Positions 1 through 8,751 are shown, numbered from the stretch's first letter. The stretch: DNA of 64,000 nucleotides from an uncultured Sphingomonas sp. (GCF_913777625.1 NZ_CAJYTI010000008.1:176005-240004); one strand, 5' to 3'. Notes: generated from the letters alone by a model not told the origin. A program made the numbers and translations.

Positions 1-205
1 CGAGCGTGCCCAGACGATTCAAGGCACGCGTGACCACCGGCTTCGAGACGTTCAGCGCCCGCGCCAGACCGCGCACCGTATGGGGGCCAGGATCGAGATA
101 CACAAGCATCAGCAACGCCATCTGGCGGTTGGTGAGGTCTGGTTCGCCCGATCGAACGTAATCGATCAGGGTATTCTTCCACCCGGAGAGGGTCTGTTCG
201 GACAT
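1..205 (-). CDS. MarR-family winged-helix regulator, C-terminal part off the left edge
   Basis: The 68 visible codons begin MSEQTLSGWKNTL and contain a helix-turn-helix typical of MarR proteins: a run TNRQMALLMLVY, then a turn (DPGPHTVRGLARAL), then a recognition-helix-like segment NVSKPVVTRALNRLG. Such proteins bind DNA as dimers and usually repress nearby genes. The gene leaves the window before the wing and dimerisation helices, so ligand and targets cannot be judged. It points away from secG, so the 206-466 gap holds two divergent promoters that I could not place. The ATG at 203-205 was chosen; an in-frame GTG lies a few codons upstream. Confidence 0.75.
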   Translation of the reverse strand, partial: MSEQTLSGWKNTLIDYVRSGEPDLTNRQMALLMLVYLDPGPHTVRGLARALNVSKPVVTRALNRLGTL

Positions 206-466
206 AGCGTTCACAGCATCACTCGTTCGTTTCAGGCCCGGCACGGCATCGAACCGGAGAAACAAACGCGTATTTTGCAACTAGGTTTCAGTGCGCGGGC
301 GAAATGTTGTGCGAAATTCGGGTGAAAATGCAGGCACGCCATGGAGTTGCGGCCTGGCGCTCGGGATCTGCGGGGGCAGGCCGGCCGATGCGGGCGCGGA
401 ACAGGCGGTTGATTGCCGGGGGTTGCTCGCCTATGTCGCGCCCTTCGCTAACGGGCACCGGATTTC

Positions 467-823
467 ATGTTCACCTTCCTCCTCGTCGTACAGTTCATCA
501 TCGCCGCCCTGCTGGTGGGGGTGATTCTCGTTCAGAAGTCGGAGGGTGGCGGTCTCACCTCGGGCGGCAGCCCGGCCGGGCTCATGTCGGCGCGCGGCGC
601 GGCGGACTTCCTGACCCGTCTGACCTCGATCCTCGCCACGGCGTTCATCCTGATGAGCATCGTGCTCGCCTTCCTGGCGGCGACCCGGCACTCGACCAAG
701 ATCGACGCCGGCCTGCAGAAGGCGCCCGCCGCCGTCGCCCCGGTGACGATCCCGAGCGCCCCGGCGCCGACCGGCAACGACACGGCACCCACCGGCAACA
801 GCGCGGTTCCGTTCAGCCAGTAA
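467..823 (+). CDS. secG: Preprotein translocase subunit SecG
   Basis: SecG is the small accessory subunit of the inner-membrane SecYEG channel. The 118-residue product has the family layout: a first membrane helix (about residues 2-21), the conserved cytoplasmic loop with Gly/Ser-rich GGLTSGG and an RGAADFLTR segment, and a second helix (about 50-68, ILATAFILMSIVLAFLA). The hydrophilic Ala/Pro-rich C-terminal tail of about 45 residues is usual in alphaproteobacteria. pyrG follows 107 bases downstream, an arrangement common in this class. The start codon has only a weak ribosome site. Confidence 0.95.
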   Translation: MFTFLLVVQFIIAALLVGVILVQKSEGGGLTSGGSPAGLMSARGAADFLTRLTSILATAFILMSIVLAFLAATRHSTKIDAGLQKAPAAVAPVTIPSAPAPTGNDTAPTGNSAVPFSQ

Positions 824-930
824 GCATCCGTAGTTCGCCGTGCTTGCGGCGAATTAACCGTAAAATTTGCGCAGCCGGCGGATTCTTACGCTTGCCGGTC
901 TGCGCCCTTTGACGTTAGGCGTTTTCTCCC

Positions 931-2562
931 ATGGCGCGGTACATCTTCATCACCGGCGGCGTGGTCTCCTCGCTCGGCAAGGGTCTCATGGCAGCGAGCC
1001 TCGCGGCGCTGCTCCAGGCCCGTGGCTATCGAGTCCGCATCCGCAAGTTCGATCCCTATCTCAACGTCGATCCCGGCACGATGTCGCCGCACCAGCATGG
1101 TGAGGTGTACGTCACCGACGACGGCGCCGAGACCGATCTCGACCTCGGCCATTACGAGCGCTTCACCGGCGTGACCGCGCGCCAGGCCGACAACGTCACC
1201 TCGGGCCGGATCTACAAGACGATCATCGAGCGCGAGCGCCGCGGCGACTATCTGGGCGCGACCGTGCAGGTCGTCCCGCACGTCACCGACGCGATCAAGG
1301 CCTTCGCCCAGGCGGAGACCGAGGATCTCGACTTCGTGCTGTGCGAGATCGGCGGCACGGTGGGTGACATCGAATCGCTGCCGTTCATCGAGGCAATTCG
1401 CCAGCTCCGCAACGATCTCGGCCGCGGCCAGACGGTCAGCATTCACGTGACGCTGGTGCCGTACATCGCGGCGGCGGGCGAGCTGAAGACCAAGCCGACC
1501 CAGCACAGCGTGCGTGAGCTCGCCGCGCTCGGCGTGCAGCCCGACGTGCTGGTGTGCCGCGCCGAACGCCCGCTGCCTGCCGGCGAGCGCGCCAAGATCG
1601 CCCAGTTCTGCAACGTGCCGGCCTCGGCGGTCATCCCCGCGCTCGACGCCAAGAGCATCTATGCGGTGCCGCTCCAGTATCACGGCGAAGGCCTCGACGT
1701 CGAAGTGCTCAAGGCGTTCGGCATCGAGCCGGGCGCGTCGCCCGACCTCAGCCGCTGGAGCGGCATCGTCGAGCGGCTGGAGAATCCCGAGGGGGAAGTC
1801 ACCATCGGCGTGGTCGGCAAATATATGGGCGTGCCGGACGCCTATAAGTCGCTGACCGAGGCGTTGGTCCATGGCGGCATCGCCAACCAGGTGAAGGTCA
1901 ACATCCAGTGGCTCGATGCCGAGCTGTTCGAGCAGGACCAGGCCGAGGTTGCCGCGATGCTCGAGCCGATGCACGGCATCCTCGTCCCCGGCGGCTTCGG
2001 TGAGCGCGGCAGCGAGGGCAAGATCGCCGGCGTGCGCTTCGCCCGCGAGCGGAACGTGCCGTTCTTCGGCATCTGCCTCGGCATGCAGATGGCCTGCATC
2101 GAGGGCGTCCGCGCCCAGGGCGTCGCCAACGCCTCGACCACCGAATTCGGCCCGACGGAAGAGCCGGTGGTCGGCATGATCACCGAATGGATGACCGCGG
2201 ACGGCCTGCAGAAGCGCGAGGCCGGCGGCGATCTCGGCGGCACGATGCGGCTGGGCGCCTATACCGCGAAGCTCGGCGGCAACAGCGTCGTCGGTTCGAT
2301 CTACGGCGGCGAGACGATCAGCGAGCGCCATCGCCACCGCTATGAGGTGAACACCGCCTACAAGCCGGTGCTGGAGGCGGGCGGGCTGGTCTTCTCCGGC
2401 ATGTCGCCCGACGGCACGCTGCCCGAGATCGTCGAGCGGCCGGACCATCCCTGGTTCGTCGGCGTGCAGTTCCACCCGGAGCTCAAGTCCAAGCCGTTCG
2501 ATCCGCACCCGCTGTTCGCGAGCTTCATCGCCGCGGCCGTGAAGCATTCGCGGCTCGTCTGA
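931..2562 (+). CDS. pyrG: CTP synthase
   Basis: This enzyme makes CTP from UTP, ATP and glutamine in pyrimidine nucleotide synthesis. The 543-residue length is standard. The N-terminal synthetase domain opens with the family signature [15 protein letters not shown], followed by [15 protein letters not shown]. The C-terminal class I glutaminase domain shows GGFGERG, the nucleophile motif FFGICLGMQ with its Cys, and the His-Glu pair in GVQFHPE. All key residues are present, so it should be active. The cyclophilin gene begins five bases after the stop and is probably co-transcribed. Confidence 0.98.
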   Translation: MARYIFITGGVVSSLGKGLMAASLAALLQARGYRVRIRKFDPYLNVDPGTMSPHQHGEVYVTDDGAETDLDLGHYERFTGVTARQADNVTSGRIYKTIIERERRGDYLGATVQVVPHVTDAIKAFAQAETEDLDFVLCEIGGTVGDIESLPFIEAIRQLRNDLGRGQTVSIHVTLVPYIAAAGELKTKPTQHSVRELAALGVQPDVLVCRAERPLPAGERAKIAQFCNVPASAVIPALDAKSIYAVPLQYHGEGLDVEVLKAFGIEPGASPDLSRWSGIVERLENPEGEVTIGVVGKYMGVPDAYKSLTEALVHGGIANQVKVNIQWLDAELFEQDQAEVAAMLEPMHGILVPGGFGERGSEGKIAGVRFARERNVPFFGICLGMQMACIEGVRAQGVANASTTEFGPTEEPVVGMITEWMTADGLQKREAGGDLGGTMRLGAYTAKLGGNSVVGSIYGGETISERHRHRYEVNTAYKPVLEAGGLVFSGMSPDGTLPEIVERPDHPWFVGVQFHPELKSKPFDPHPLFASFIAAAVKHSRLV

Positions 2563-2566
2563 GCGC

Positions 2567-3226
2567 GTGCTGCGGCGTGCCGTTGTCGCCGGGCTGGCGC
2601 TGCTGGCGGTTGCCGCAGCGCCGGCGCCGCAGCAGGGGCGGGCGGTGCCCGGCCAGGTGCGCGTACGGCTGGTGACGAGCATGGGCGCGATCATTGTCGC
2701 GCTCGATGCGCGGCGGGCGCCCAAAACGGTCGCCAACTTCCTCGCCTATGTCGATGACGGGCGGCTGGAAGGCACGACCTTCTACCGCACCGCACGGCGC
2801 AAGACCGAGCCGAGCAAGGGCTTTATCCAGGGCGGCGTCGGCACCGATGCGCGCCGGATGCTCGATCCCTTGCCGCTGGAGCCGACCAGCAAGACGGGGC
2901 TCAAGCACCTGAGCGGCACCATCTCGATGGCGCACGGGCCGAACCCCAATTCGGCGAGCGGCAATTTCTCGATCATGGTCGGCGACAATCCGGGGCTCGA
3001 CGCGCGCGGGGCGAACTTGGGCTTCGCGGCCTTCGGGCAGGTGATCGGCGGCATGGACGTGGTCCAGCGCATCCTGGCACTTCCCAGCGGCGGCGGGCGC
3101 GACGTGATGAAGGGGCAGATGATCCTCAAGCCGGTGACGATCGTGCGCGCCGAACGGCTGGACGGGGTGGCGAAGCCGACGGGGCGGGTGAAGCCGTGGC
3201 AGCTGGGGTTGAAGCCGACGAATTGA
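2567..3226 (+). CDS. Cyclophilin-type peptidyl-prolyl cis-trans isomerase, exported
   Basis: The 219-residue product starts at GTG 2567, five bases after pyrG, and has an N-terminal hydrophobic signal segment (residues 5-20) ending near APAPQQ, so it is likely periplasmic. The mature part matches cyclophilins: VTSMGAIIVALDARRAPKTV, then NFLAYVDDG, GTTFYR, KGFIQGG, SMAHGPNPNSASGNFSI and AAFGQVIGGMDVV. This family isomerises peptidyl-proline bonds during folding. The usual active-site Arg is covered by TFYRTARR. The catalytic core is about normal length with a short extra C-terminal tail. Confidence 0.9.
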   Translation: MLRRAVVAGLALLAVAAAPAPQQGRAVPGQVRVRLVTSMGAIIVALDARRAPKTVANFLAYVDDGRLEGTTFYRTARRKTEPSKGFIQGGVGTDARRMLDPLPLEPTSKTGLKHLSGTISMAHGPNPNSASGNFSIMVGDNPGLDARGANLGFAAFGQVIGGMDVVQRILALPSGGGRDVMKGQMILKPVTIVRAERLDGVAKPTGRVKPWQLGLKPTN

Positions 3227-3537
3227 GCTTTAGTGGCGTGCCGTCGCTCCAGCCCTGTCCCCCGACAAGCGTTCGTCACGATCTCGTGGAATTGATGGTC
3301 CTGGGGGATCTGGAGATCGGAACGGAGGGGATCTTCATCGCTTCCGGCGGTTTCGCGATCCGTTCGTGCACGAGGGTGATCCTGTGAACGCGCGGCTGGT
3401 GAAACCGCAAATGCCACATGCCACGCCGGCCGCACCGCCGCATAGTCGCCCTCGGTTGTCCGATGGGTGCATGCTCAAGGCGCGCCGGCAGTCTGGCGGC
3501 GTTGTTGGCAGCGTAAATGCTATGATAGCACCCGGAT
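3227..3537. other. Intergenic stretch, no gene supported
   Basis: About 310 bases lie between the cyclophilin and the AraC gene. Short open frames exist on both strands but none has family features, a convincing ribosome site, or codon use like its neighbours. The last 50 bases contain a TATGAT hexamer near 3520 that could be a -10 element for the AraC gene, but no well-spaced -35 goes with it. Base composition is somewhat less GC-rich than the flanks, which fits an accessory junction. Confidence 0.5.
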
Positions 3538-4332
3538 ATGGCGGCGCTTCAACTCAGACAGGCGGTGGCTTCACCGGCGTTGCGCGGGTTGATACGCGGC
3601 TACCAGCAGCGTGTCGGCACGATCGACGGATCCGGCATTGTCCTGCCCCTGCCGGCGCGTCCAAACAGCTTCATCGAGATCTATTTCGGCACCCCCTATC
3701 GCGCTGATAAAGGCGAAGGTTTCTCGGTGGTTGCCGATGCGATGATGGTCGGGGCGACGACCTGCCGCCACACCGATCTGCTGATGCAAGGGGATATTGG
3801 CGCCTTCAATATCCAGTTCGAGCCAAGCGGCCTGCAGCGCATGTTCGGTGTCGCGATGGTCGACAGGGCGGAAGCGGCGACCTGCGTCGGCGGCTGCCGG
3901 CTGCAGGGGTTGCGTGATGCCGTGCTGCGCGCGCCTGATTTCGAATCGCGTATCGGGGCCGCCGAACGCTGGCTCCATGCGCGCCTCGCGGACGTGCGGC
4001 CATATGACGAGGTCGACCATGCGGCGCGGCTGTTGCGGCGCGCCCGCGGTACGCTCAACCTGGACCAATTGGCGGCGGCAGCCGGGCTCGGGCGACGCCA
4101 ACTGCAACGGCGCTTCCTCGCGCAAGTTGGAGTAACGCCAAAACTTTATGCGCGCATCGTCCGCTTTGACGCGTTGCTGTGTGAACGCGATGCCTGCCCG
4201 GATCGGCAATGGACCATGCTGTCGCAAGACTTTGGCTATTTCGATCAGGCGCATCTGCAGCGCGATTTCCACGCGTTTGCGGGCGCCGCACCGGGTGGCT
4301 TTGCCTCGCTGCTACCCGTTCTGCCGGCATGA
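3538..4332 (+). CDS. AraC-family transcriptional regulator
   Basis: The 264-residue protein has a variable N-terminal sensor half (about 1-155) and a C-terminal AraC double helix-turn-helix. The latter shows TLNLDQLAAAAGLGRRQLQRRF, the linker VGVTPKLYARIVRFDALL, and the second helix pair ending DFGYFDQAHLQRDFHAFAGAAPGGF, all classic AraC landmarks. The N-terminal half with GSGIVLPLPARPNSFIEIYFG resembles AraC proteins of the DUF6597-like sensor type; the ligand is unknown. It is followed 68 bases later by a SnoaL-like gene, the most likely target or co-transcribed partner. Confidence 0.88.
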   Translation: MAALQLRQAVASPALRGLIRGYQQRVGTIDGSGIVLPLPARPNSFIEIYFGTPYRADKGEGFSVVADAMMVGATTCRHTDLLMQGDIGAFNIQFEPSGLQRMFGVAMVDRAEAATCVGGCRLQGLRDAVLRAPDFESRIGAAERWLHARLADVRPYDEVDHAARLLRRARGTLNLDQLAAAAGLGRRQLQRRFLAQVGVTPKLYARIVRFDALLCERDACPDRQWTMLSQDFGYFDQAHLQRDFHAFAGAAPGGFASLLPVLPA

Positions 4333-4400
4333 CCGAAATTTCCTAGTCTGCATGCCGGCAACTCGGCTTTATGCGCCGCAAAGCGTTAGAAGGAGCCGAA

Positions 4401-4832
4401 ATGAACGCCGATGCCGATATCGCCACATGGCTTGATGAACATGAAGCGGCCTGGAATGCCAATGACGTGCCTGCGATGTTCGCGCGTTCGTCACCCGACC
4501 TTCAGTGGGTCAACGTGGTTGGCATGCACTGGCAAGGTCGGGACGCCGTGATCCAGGCGCACCAGATCTTTTTCAACATCATGTTCAACGATGTACCGAT
4601 TAGCCTGCTGGGTCTGGACAGCATCGTGCGGCTGGGCGACGGAACGCGCATCGCCGTCGCTCGGTGGCGATTGGGGGATTACGCGACCCCGCAAGGCCAT
4701 CGCGTCACCGATGAAGCTAACCGCATGACCCTGGTCTTCTCGGGCAAGAACGAAACCCTGCAGTTGCGGCATGTCGCCAATCTGCGGATCGATGCCAACG
4801 CTGCCCCGCACGATCCCATTCACGCCGGGTAA
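4401..4832 (+). CDS. SnoaL-like / SgcJ-EcaC family protein (NTF2 fold)
   Basis: The 143-residue product has the pattern of small NTF2-fold proteins: an opening helix ATWLDEHEAAWNANDVPAMF, then a strand-rich body with DLQWVNVVGMHWQGRDAVIQAH. Members with this start are annotated SgcJ/EcaC-family oxidoreductases, though the true reaction is usually unknown. ATG 4401 was chosen because GAAGGAG sits about six bases upstream; an in-frame ATG at 4371 has no such site. It lies just after the AraC regulator on the same strand, so joint control is likely. No signal peptide is visible; it is probably cytoplasmic. Confidence 0.75.
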   Translation: MNADADIATWLDEHEAAWNANDVPAMFARSSPDLQWVNVVGMHWQGRDAVIQAHQIFFNIMFNDVPISLLGLDSIVRLGDGTRIAVARWRLGDYATPQGHRVTDEANRMTLVFSGKNETLQLRHVANLRIDANAAPHDPIHAG

Positions 4833-4952
4833 TCCGGCAGGCAGCAACTAGGCCACTCCGCCCTCCGCCGAGCGCTGCCAACGACTGGCGTCAGGCGCGG
4901 CCTCTTCGCGTGGGTCGTTTCCTGAGACGCTTCCGCCGCGATCATCCGCCCG

Positions 4953-4988
4953 CAATAGAAAAGGCGCCCGGGCCGAAGCCCGGGCGCC
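4953..4988 (-). terminator. Rho-independent terminator of the small heat-shock gene
   Basis: On the minus strand, an 11-base-pair perfect stem (4978-4988 pairing with 4963-4973) closes a four-base loop and is followed by TTTTCTAT. It lies about 50 bases past the hsp20 stop codon, in the right orientation. Confidence 0.9.
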
Positions 4989-5035
4989 CCGTCGCGGCGC
5001 CTAAGGGAGGGGACGCCGCGAGCACGCGCGGTGGG

Positions 5036-5506
5036 TTATGCCGCGTTGGCCGTGCGATGGTCGATCGCTGCGGCAACACTGCCGGACCCCACCTGGATCT
5101 TCTTGGGCTTCATCGCCTCGGGCACTTCGCGCAGCAGCTCGATCGTCAGCAGGCCGTCGGCCAGGTCGGCGCTCTCCACCCGCACGAAATCGGCGAGTTC
5201 GAAGCGGCGCTCGAAGCTGCGGTTGGCGATGCCCAGGTGCAGATAATTGCCTTGGTTGTTCTCATTCTCCCCGGCCTTCTTGCCGGCGACCAGCAGCAGG
5301 TTCTGCTGCGCGGTGATGTCGATCTCGTCCGCCTTAAAGCCGGCCACCGCAATGGTGATGCGATAACGGTCCTCGGCAAGTCGCTCGAGGTTGAACGGCG
5401 GATAGTTTTCCGAATTCGCCTGGCGGGCGCTGGCTTCCAGCATGTCGAACAGCCGGTCGAACCCGATCGCCGAGCGACGGAAGGGAGTAAAGTCGAGCTG
5501 ACGCAT
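5036..5506 (-). CDS. Hsp20-family small heat-shock protein (IbpA-like)
   Basis: This is an ATP-independent holdase that binds unfolding proteins and hands them to DnaK/ClpB. The 156-residue product has an N-terminal arm RSAIGFDRLFDML, then the alpha-crystallin domain (about 35-125) with PPFNLERLAEDRYRITIAVAG, NLLLVAGKK, the class-A signature NRSFERRFELAD and a final strand LADGLLTIELLREVPEAMKPKKI, which includes the C-terminal anchoring region. Start 5506 was preferred to the ATG six bases upstream because it puts AGGAG at nine bases and matches usual IbpA N-termini. Its leader has a ROSE-like thermometer and its promoter region an RpoH-like motif, so heat should induce it twice over. Confidence 0.95.
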   Translation of the reverse strand: MRQLDFTPFRRSAIGFDRLFDMLEASARQANSENYPPFNLERLAEDRYRITIAVAGFKADEIDITAQQNLLLVAGKKAGENENNQGNYLHLGIANRSFERRFELADFVRVESADLADGLLTIELLREVPEAMKPKKIQVGSGSVAAAIDHRTANAA

Positions 5507-5606
5507 CTTCATATTCTCCTATGAGCAATTTGAACGTCATGGATATCGGCGCCCGGCCAACTGCCGCAACACCGGTGCGAGGCCCGGTCGGCACCTCACG
5601 ACGAGA
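5507..5606 (-). promoter_or_regulatory. ROSE-type RNA thermometer in the hsp20 leader
   Basis: In the leader RNA the sequence UUGCU-CAU-AGGAG occurs immediately before the start codon (minus strand, 5528 to 5516). The U(U/C)GCU box opposite the Shine-Dalgarno AGGA, with one bulged G, is the defining 3' hairpin of ROSE elements that repress alphaproteobacterial small heat-shock mRNAs at low temperature. An upstream stem (GGTGC pairing with GCACC) fits the multi-hairpin layout. Leader length from the predicted promoter is about 90-100 nt, normal for ROSE. The loop is only three bases. Confidence 0.7.
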
Positions 5607-5634
5607 ATCTGGTGTTGCGCTTTGCCATTTCAAG
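5607..5634 (-). promoter_or_regulatory. Candidate RpoH (sigma-32) promoter of hsp20
   Basis: On the minus strand CTTGAAA (5634-5628) is followed after 13 bases by CACCAGAT (5614-5607), close to the heat-shock consensus CTTGAAA with N11-16 and CCCCATnT. It lies at the expected distance upstream of a small heat-shock gene. The -35 is exact, the -10 imperfect. Confidence 0.6.
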
Positions 5635-5731
5635 GGGCGGCAAAACCGCGCTAGCCACCGGTAAACAACTCCTTGCTCGCTAAACCCCATCTCCTCAGTG
5701 GAGATTGAGGCAACGACCTAAGGGGAACGAG

Positions 5732-8203
5732 ATGAGCCTGCCGCTGATTCCGCTGTTGCTGCTGTCCGGCGCCGTCGCGCCCTTGCCCGATCCCGACAAG
5801 GCCCCCGTCGCCGCCGAACCGCAGAGCCAGAGCGGCGACATCGTCGTCACCGCGCGGCGGCGCGAGGAGCGGATCCAGGAAGTGCCGGTCGCGGTCTCCG
5901 TGCTCAGCGGGGCGACGCTCTCCGAGGCCGGGGCGTTCAACGTCGCGCGCATCCAGCAGTCGCAGCCGGCCCTGCAATTCTATTCGAGCAACCCGCGCAA
6001 CACCGCGATCAACATCCGCGGCCTCGGCGCGCCGTTCGGCCTCACCAACGACGGCATCGAGCAGGGCGTCGGCTTCTATGTCGACGGGGTCTATATCGGC
6101 CGGGTCGGCGCCTCGACCTTCGACTTCGTCGATGTCGAGCGCGTCGAGGTGCTGCGCGGCCCGCAGGGCACCCTCTACGGCAAGAACACCACGGCGGGCG
6201 CGATCAACATCACCACGCGCAAGCCCAGCTTCACCCCCGAGGTGCGCTACGAGGCGAGTACCGGCAACTACAACTTCCTCCAGCTCAAGGCCTCCGCCTC
6301 CGCACCGATTGCCGACGACACGCTGGCGGTGCGGGTGTCGACGTCGGTGACCAGCCGCAAGGGCACGATCTACGACACCAGGAGCGACAGCAATTTGCAC
6401 CGGCTCGACAATTACGGCGTGCGCGGCCAGCTGCTGTGGCGCGCCGCGCCGAACCTCGACCTGACGCTGTCCGGCGACTTCAACCTGCAGAACCCCTTGT
6501 GCTGCGTCCAATATTACGTCCGCACCGGGGCGACCCAGCGGCCGCTCAACCGCCAGTACGCGGCGCTCGCCGGCGCGTTCGGCTATGCGCCGCCGAGCAC
6601 CAACCCGTTCGATCGCACGACCGATCTCGACGCCGACATCAATTCGCGGCAGGAAATCGGCGGTGCCTCGCTCGTGGCGAACTGGGACCTGGGCGGCGCC
6701 ACCGTCACCTCGGTCAGCGCCTGGCGCTATTGGGACTGGAAGCCGGCCAACGACCGCGATTTCGTCGGATTGCCGATCACCACCGTGTCGCAGAACCCGT
6801 CGCAGCAGAAGCAGGTCTCGCAGGAGCTGCGGATCGCGTCCAACGGCAAGAACAGGCTGGACTATACTGCCGGCATCTTCCTGTTCCACCAGACGATCGA
6901 CACGCAAGGGTCGCAGGTCCAGGGTTCGGCGGCGAGCCGCTGGCTGCTCAACCCGGGCGCCAGCGTGGCGCCGGGGGCGGCGGGCTGCGCGACGGCGACG
7001 ACGGCGGCCTGCAATCCGCTGGTGCTCAACGGGCTGACCAGCACGAACACGATCAACTTCTCCAACACCAGCTTCGCCGTGTTCGGCAAGCTCAACTGGG
7101 AGGTCGTGCCCGGTCTGCGCTTCCAGCCGGGCCTGCGCCTCAACTACGACAAGAAAAGCGGCTTCTACGAGTCGATCGTCAGCATCCGCAACGCCCGGTA
7201 TAATTTCGTCGCGACGGCGGACAACGCGGCGGCGCTGCTGGCCAGCGGGGCGGCGACCGCGGACCAGTTCAACACGCTCGCCCCGCAGCGCTACAGCCCC
7301 AAATTCGACCAGTGGAATGTCTCGGGTGACGCGACCCTGTCCTATGACTTCAGCCGCGACGTCCATGGCTATGCGACCTATGCACGCTCGTTCAAGTCGG
7401 GCGGCATCAATCTCTCCGGCCTGCCGCTCAACTCGACCAACACCGCCGTCGATCTCTCGACCCAGACGGTGAAGCCGGAGAAGGTCAATCATTTCGAGAT
7501 CGGCCTGAAGAACCAGTTCTTCGATCGCCGCCTGACGCTCAACCTGGCCGGCTTCTGGACCGAGATCAGCGATTATCAGGCGACGGTGAACAACAACGCC
7601 ATCAACGTGATCCGCGGCTATCTGGCGAATGCCGGCAAGGTGCGCTCGCGCGGGTTCGAATGGGATTCGTCGTTCCGCCCGAGCGCGCGCGCGAACGTCT
7701 ATGTCAACGGCGCCTATACCGACGCCAAATACACCAGGTTCACCAACGCGCCGTGCCCGCCCGAGCTTTCCGGCGGCACCGCGATCACCAATCCCGCGAC
7801 CCAGACGCCGGCCGCTGCGGGGACGCCGGGCTTCAGCCCGTCCTCGTGCAACATCTCCGGCCAGGTGCTGCCCGGCATCTCGAAATGGGCGCTGGGCTTT
7901 GGCGGCGAGGTCAATGCACCGGTGGCCGAGGGACAAGTCTATCTCGGCTATGACGGCAGCTGGCGCTCGCGCTTCTCGTCCAACCCGTCGCCCTCCGCCT
8001 ATACCTGGATCCAGGGCTATGCGCTGTCCAACTTCCGGCTCGGCTATCGCAAGGGCAAGGTGAACGCCTTCGCCTGGGTGCGGAACGCCTTCGACAAGCG
8101 CTATTTCGAGCTGCTCTCGGTCCAGTCGGGCAATACCGGCCTGGTCGTCGGCCAGCCGGGCGATCCGCGGACCTGGGGTTTCACGATCAGCGGTTCCTTC
8201 TGA
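5732..8203 (+). CDS. TonB-dependent outer-membrane receptor
   Basis: This 823-residue outer-membrane beta-barrel transporter is powered through TonB-ExbBD. It has a signal peptide (about 1-25), a TonB-box/plug start GDIVVTARRREERIQEVPVAV, the plug domain with INIRGLG and the hallmark VERVEVLRGPQGTLYGKNTTAGAINITTR split over about residues 135-165, then a long barrel ending in an aromatic residue (FTISGSF) as outer-membrane proteins do. Sphingomonads carry many such receptors; the substrate (siderophore, glycan or aromatic) cannot be told from sequence, and no transport gene is adjacent. ATG 5732 is preceded by AGGGGAACG. An upstream in-frame TTG is less likely. Confidence 0.93.
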   Translation: MSLPLIPLLLLSGAVAPLPDPDKAPVAAEPQSQSGDIVVTARRREERIQEVPVAVSVLSGATLSEAGAFNVARIQQSQPALQFYSSNPRNTAINIRGLGAPFGLTNDGIEQGVGFYVDGVYIGRVGASTFDFVDVERVEVLRGPQGTLYGKNTTAGAINITTRKPSFTPEVRYEASTGNYNFLQLKASASAPIADDTLAVRVSTSVTSRKGTIYDTRSDSNLHRLDNYGVRGQLLWRAAPNLDLTLSGDFNLQNPLCCVQYYVRTGATQRPLNRQYAALAGAFGYAPPSTNPFDRTTDLDADINSRQEIGGASLVANWDLGGATVTSVSAWRYWDWKPANDRDFVGLPITTVSQNPSQQKQVSQELRIASNGKNRLDYTAGIFLFHQTIDTQGSQVQGSAASRWLLNPGASVAPGAAGCATATTAACNPLVLNGLTSTNTINFSNTSFAVFGKLNWEVVPGLRFQPGLRLNYDKKSGFYESIVSIRNARYNFVATADNAAALLASGAATADQFNTLAPQRYSPKFDQWNVSGDATLSYDFSRDVHGYATYARSFKSGGINLSGLPLNSTNTAVDLSTQTVKPEKVNHFEIGLKNQFFDRRLTLNLAGFWTEISDYQATVNNNAINVIRGYLANAGKVRSRGFEWDSSFRPSARANVYVNGAYTDAKYTRFTNAPCPPELSGGTAITNPATQTPAAAGTPGFSPSSCNISGQVLPGISKWALGFGGEVNAPVAEGQVYLGYDGSWRSRFSSNPSPSAYTWIQGYALSNFRLGYRKGKVNAFAWVRNAFDKRYFELLSVQSGNTGLVVGQPGDPRTWGFTISGSF

Positions 8204-8309
8204 TCGTGGCACAGGCTGGCCTCCCGCCATGGCCGGGGGAGGTTGGCGGGCGGGGCAGGGCGACCTGCTCCGCCCGATAGCATGGGCTCTGCGATCGCTC
8301 GAGATTCTC

Positions 8310-8405
8310 CGTCCTTTCCGCGAAGGCGGGAATCCATTGATGGGAGCGCCGCAGCAGGCGCCGAAACGCCCTGGCAAATGGATCCCCGCCTTCGCGGGGA
8401 TGACG
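8310..8405. repeat. Facing pair of GAAN-loop hairpins (copy 1)
   Basis: Two short palindromes, at 8315-8333 and 8382-8401, face each other about 50 bases apart. The second is a near-perfect eight-pair stem around CTTC; the first has the mirrored loop GAAG. Flanks share the ATCCATT / AATGGAT words seen in copies at 16.7, 40.6 and 44.9 kb. It lies 106 bases after the TonB receptor and may also act as its transcription stop. Confidence 0.85.
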
Positions 8406-8463
8406 TGTAGAGAGAAGAAGCGCCCGGGGTTCACGGCGATGATTTGGAGACCAGGGCGGCGCC

Positions 8464-8499
8464 AAAACGAAAACGCCCGGACCGTTGCCGGCCCGGGCG
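8464..8499 (-). terminator. Rho-independent terminator, minus strand
   Basis: Reading the minus strand, a ten-pair GC stem (8499-8490 with 8483-8474, one G-U pair) around a six-base loop is followed by TTTTCGTTTT. It must end a minus-strand transcript starting between here and lolC, although no clear gene is visible there. Confidence 0.85.
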
Positions 8500-8740
8500 C
8501 CTGCGTGACGAATGCTCGTCAGCCCCCTTGAACAGGATCCCGCTTCAAACATTTGCGTTACTTCGCAAATGGAGCTGGGAACCTCCCCGAACCGTGGCCT
8601 TTTTGCGCCTGCGCTTCGACGGTTTCTTGGTAGAAGCACCGAGCGCTTTTGTCACCGGTCGACAGCTTGGCGTCAGCAGTTTGCGCCAAGGCTGTGTCGA
8701 ATCGGCAACAGAACGCTTTCCACGCCGCGCAACCGGCCCT
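8500..8740 (-). other. Unresolved minus-strand transcript: small structured RNA or very short gene
   Basis: A strong minus-strand terminator lies just downstream, so something is transcribed here. The minus strand holds a perfect eight-pair hairpin (8571-8550, loop AAGTAA) inside a longer imperfect rod, plus a seven-pair hairpin at about 8692-8668. Two short open frames compete: one from a GTG near 8654 gives a 36-residue, very Lys/Arg-rich peptide; another ends in GRFPAPFAK. Neither has a Shine-Dalgarno site or a family I recognise. A 6S-like RNA is possible but I cannot match its conserved parts with confidence. Confidence 0.35.
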
Positions 8741-8751
8741 AGAGGATCCGC

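Noticed and set aside
886..2736. 616-residue open frame on the minus strand across pyrG
   Set aside because: Long antisense frames are expected in GC-rich DNA. pyrG on the plus strand has all family motifs; the antisense product is His/Arg/Ala-rich and matches nothing.
3227..3537. Small gene between the cyclophilin and the AraC regulator
   Set aside because: Short frames on both strands lack ribosome sites, conserved motifs and coherent codon use.
5651..8434. 927-residue minus-strand open frame opposite the TonB receptor
   Set aside because: Composition is typical of antisense shadow sequence, no domain is visible, and it runs through an intergenic hairpin repeat.
8500..8740. Firm assignment as 6S RNA, tmRNA or SRP RNA
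   Set aside because: The SRP GGAAG-type loop and the tmRNA tRNA-like end are absent, and the closing stem needed for 6S could not be found, so it is left as unresolved.
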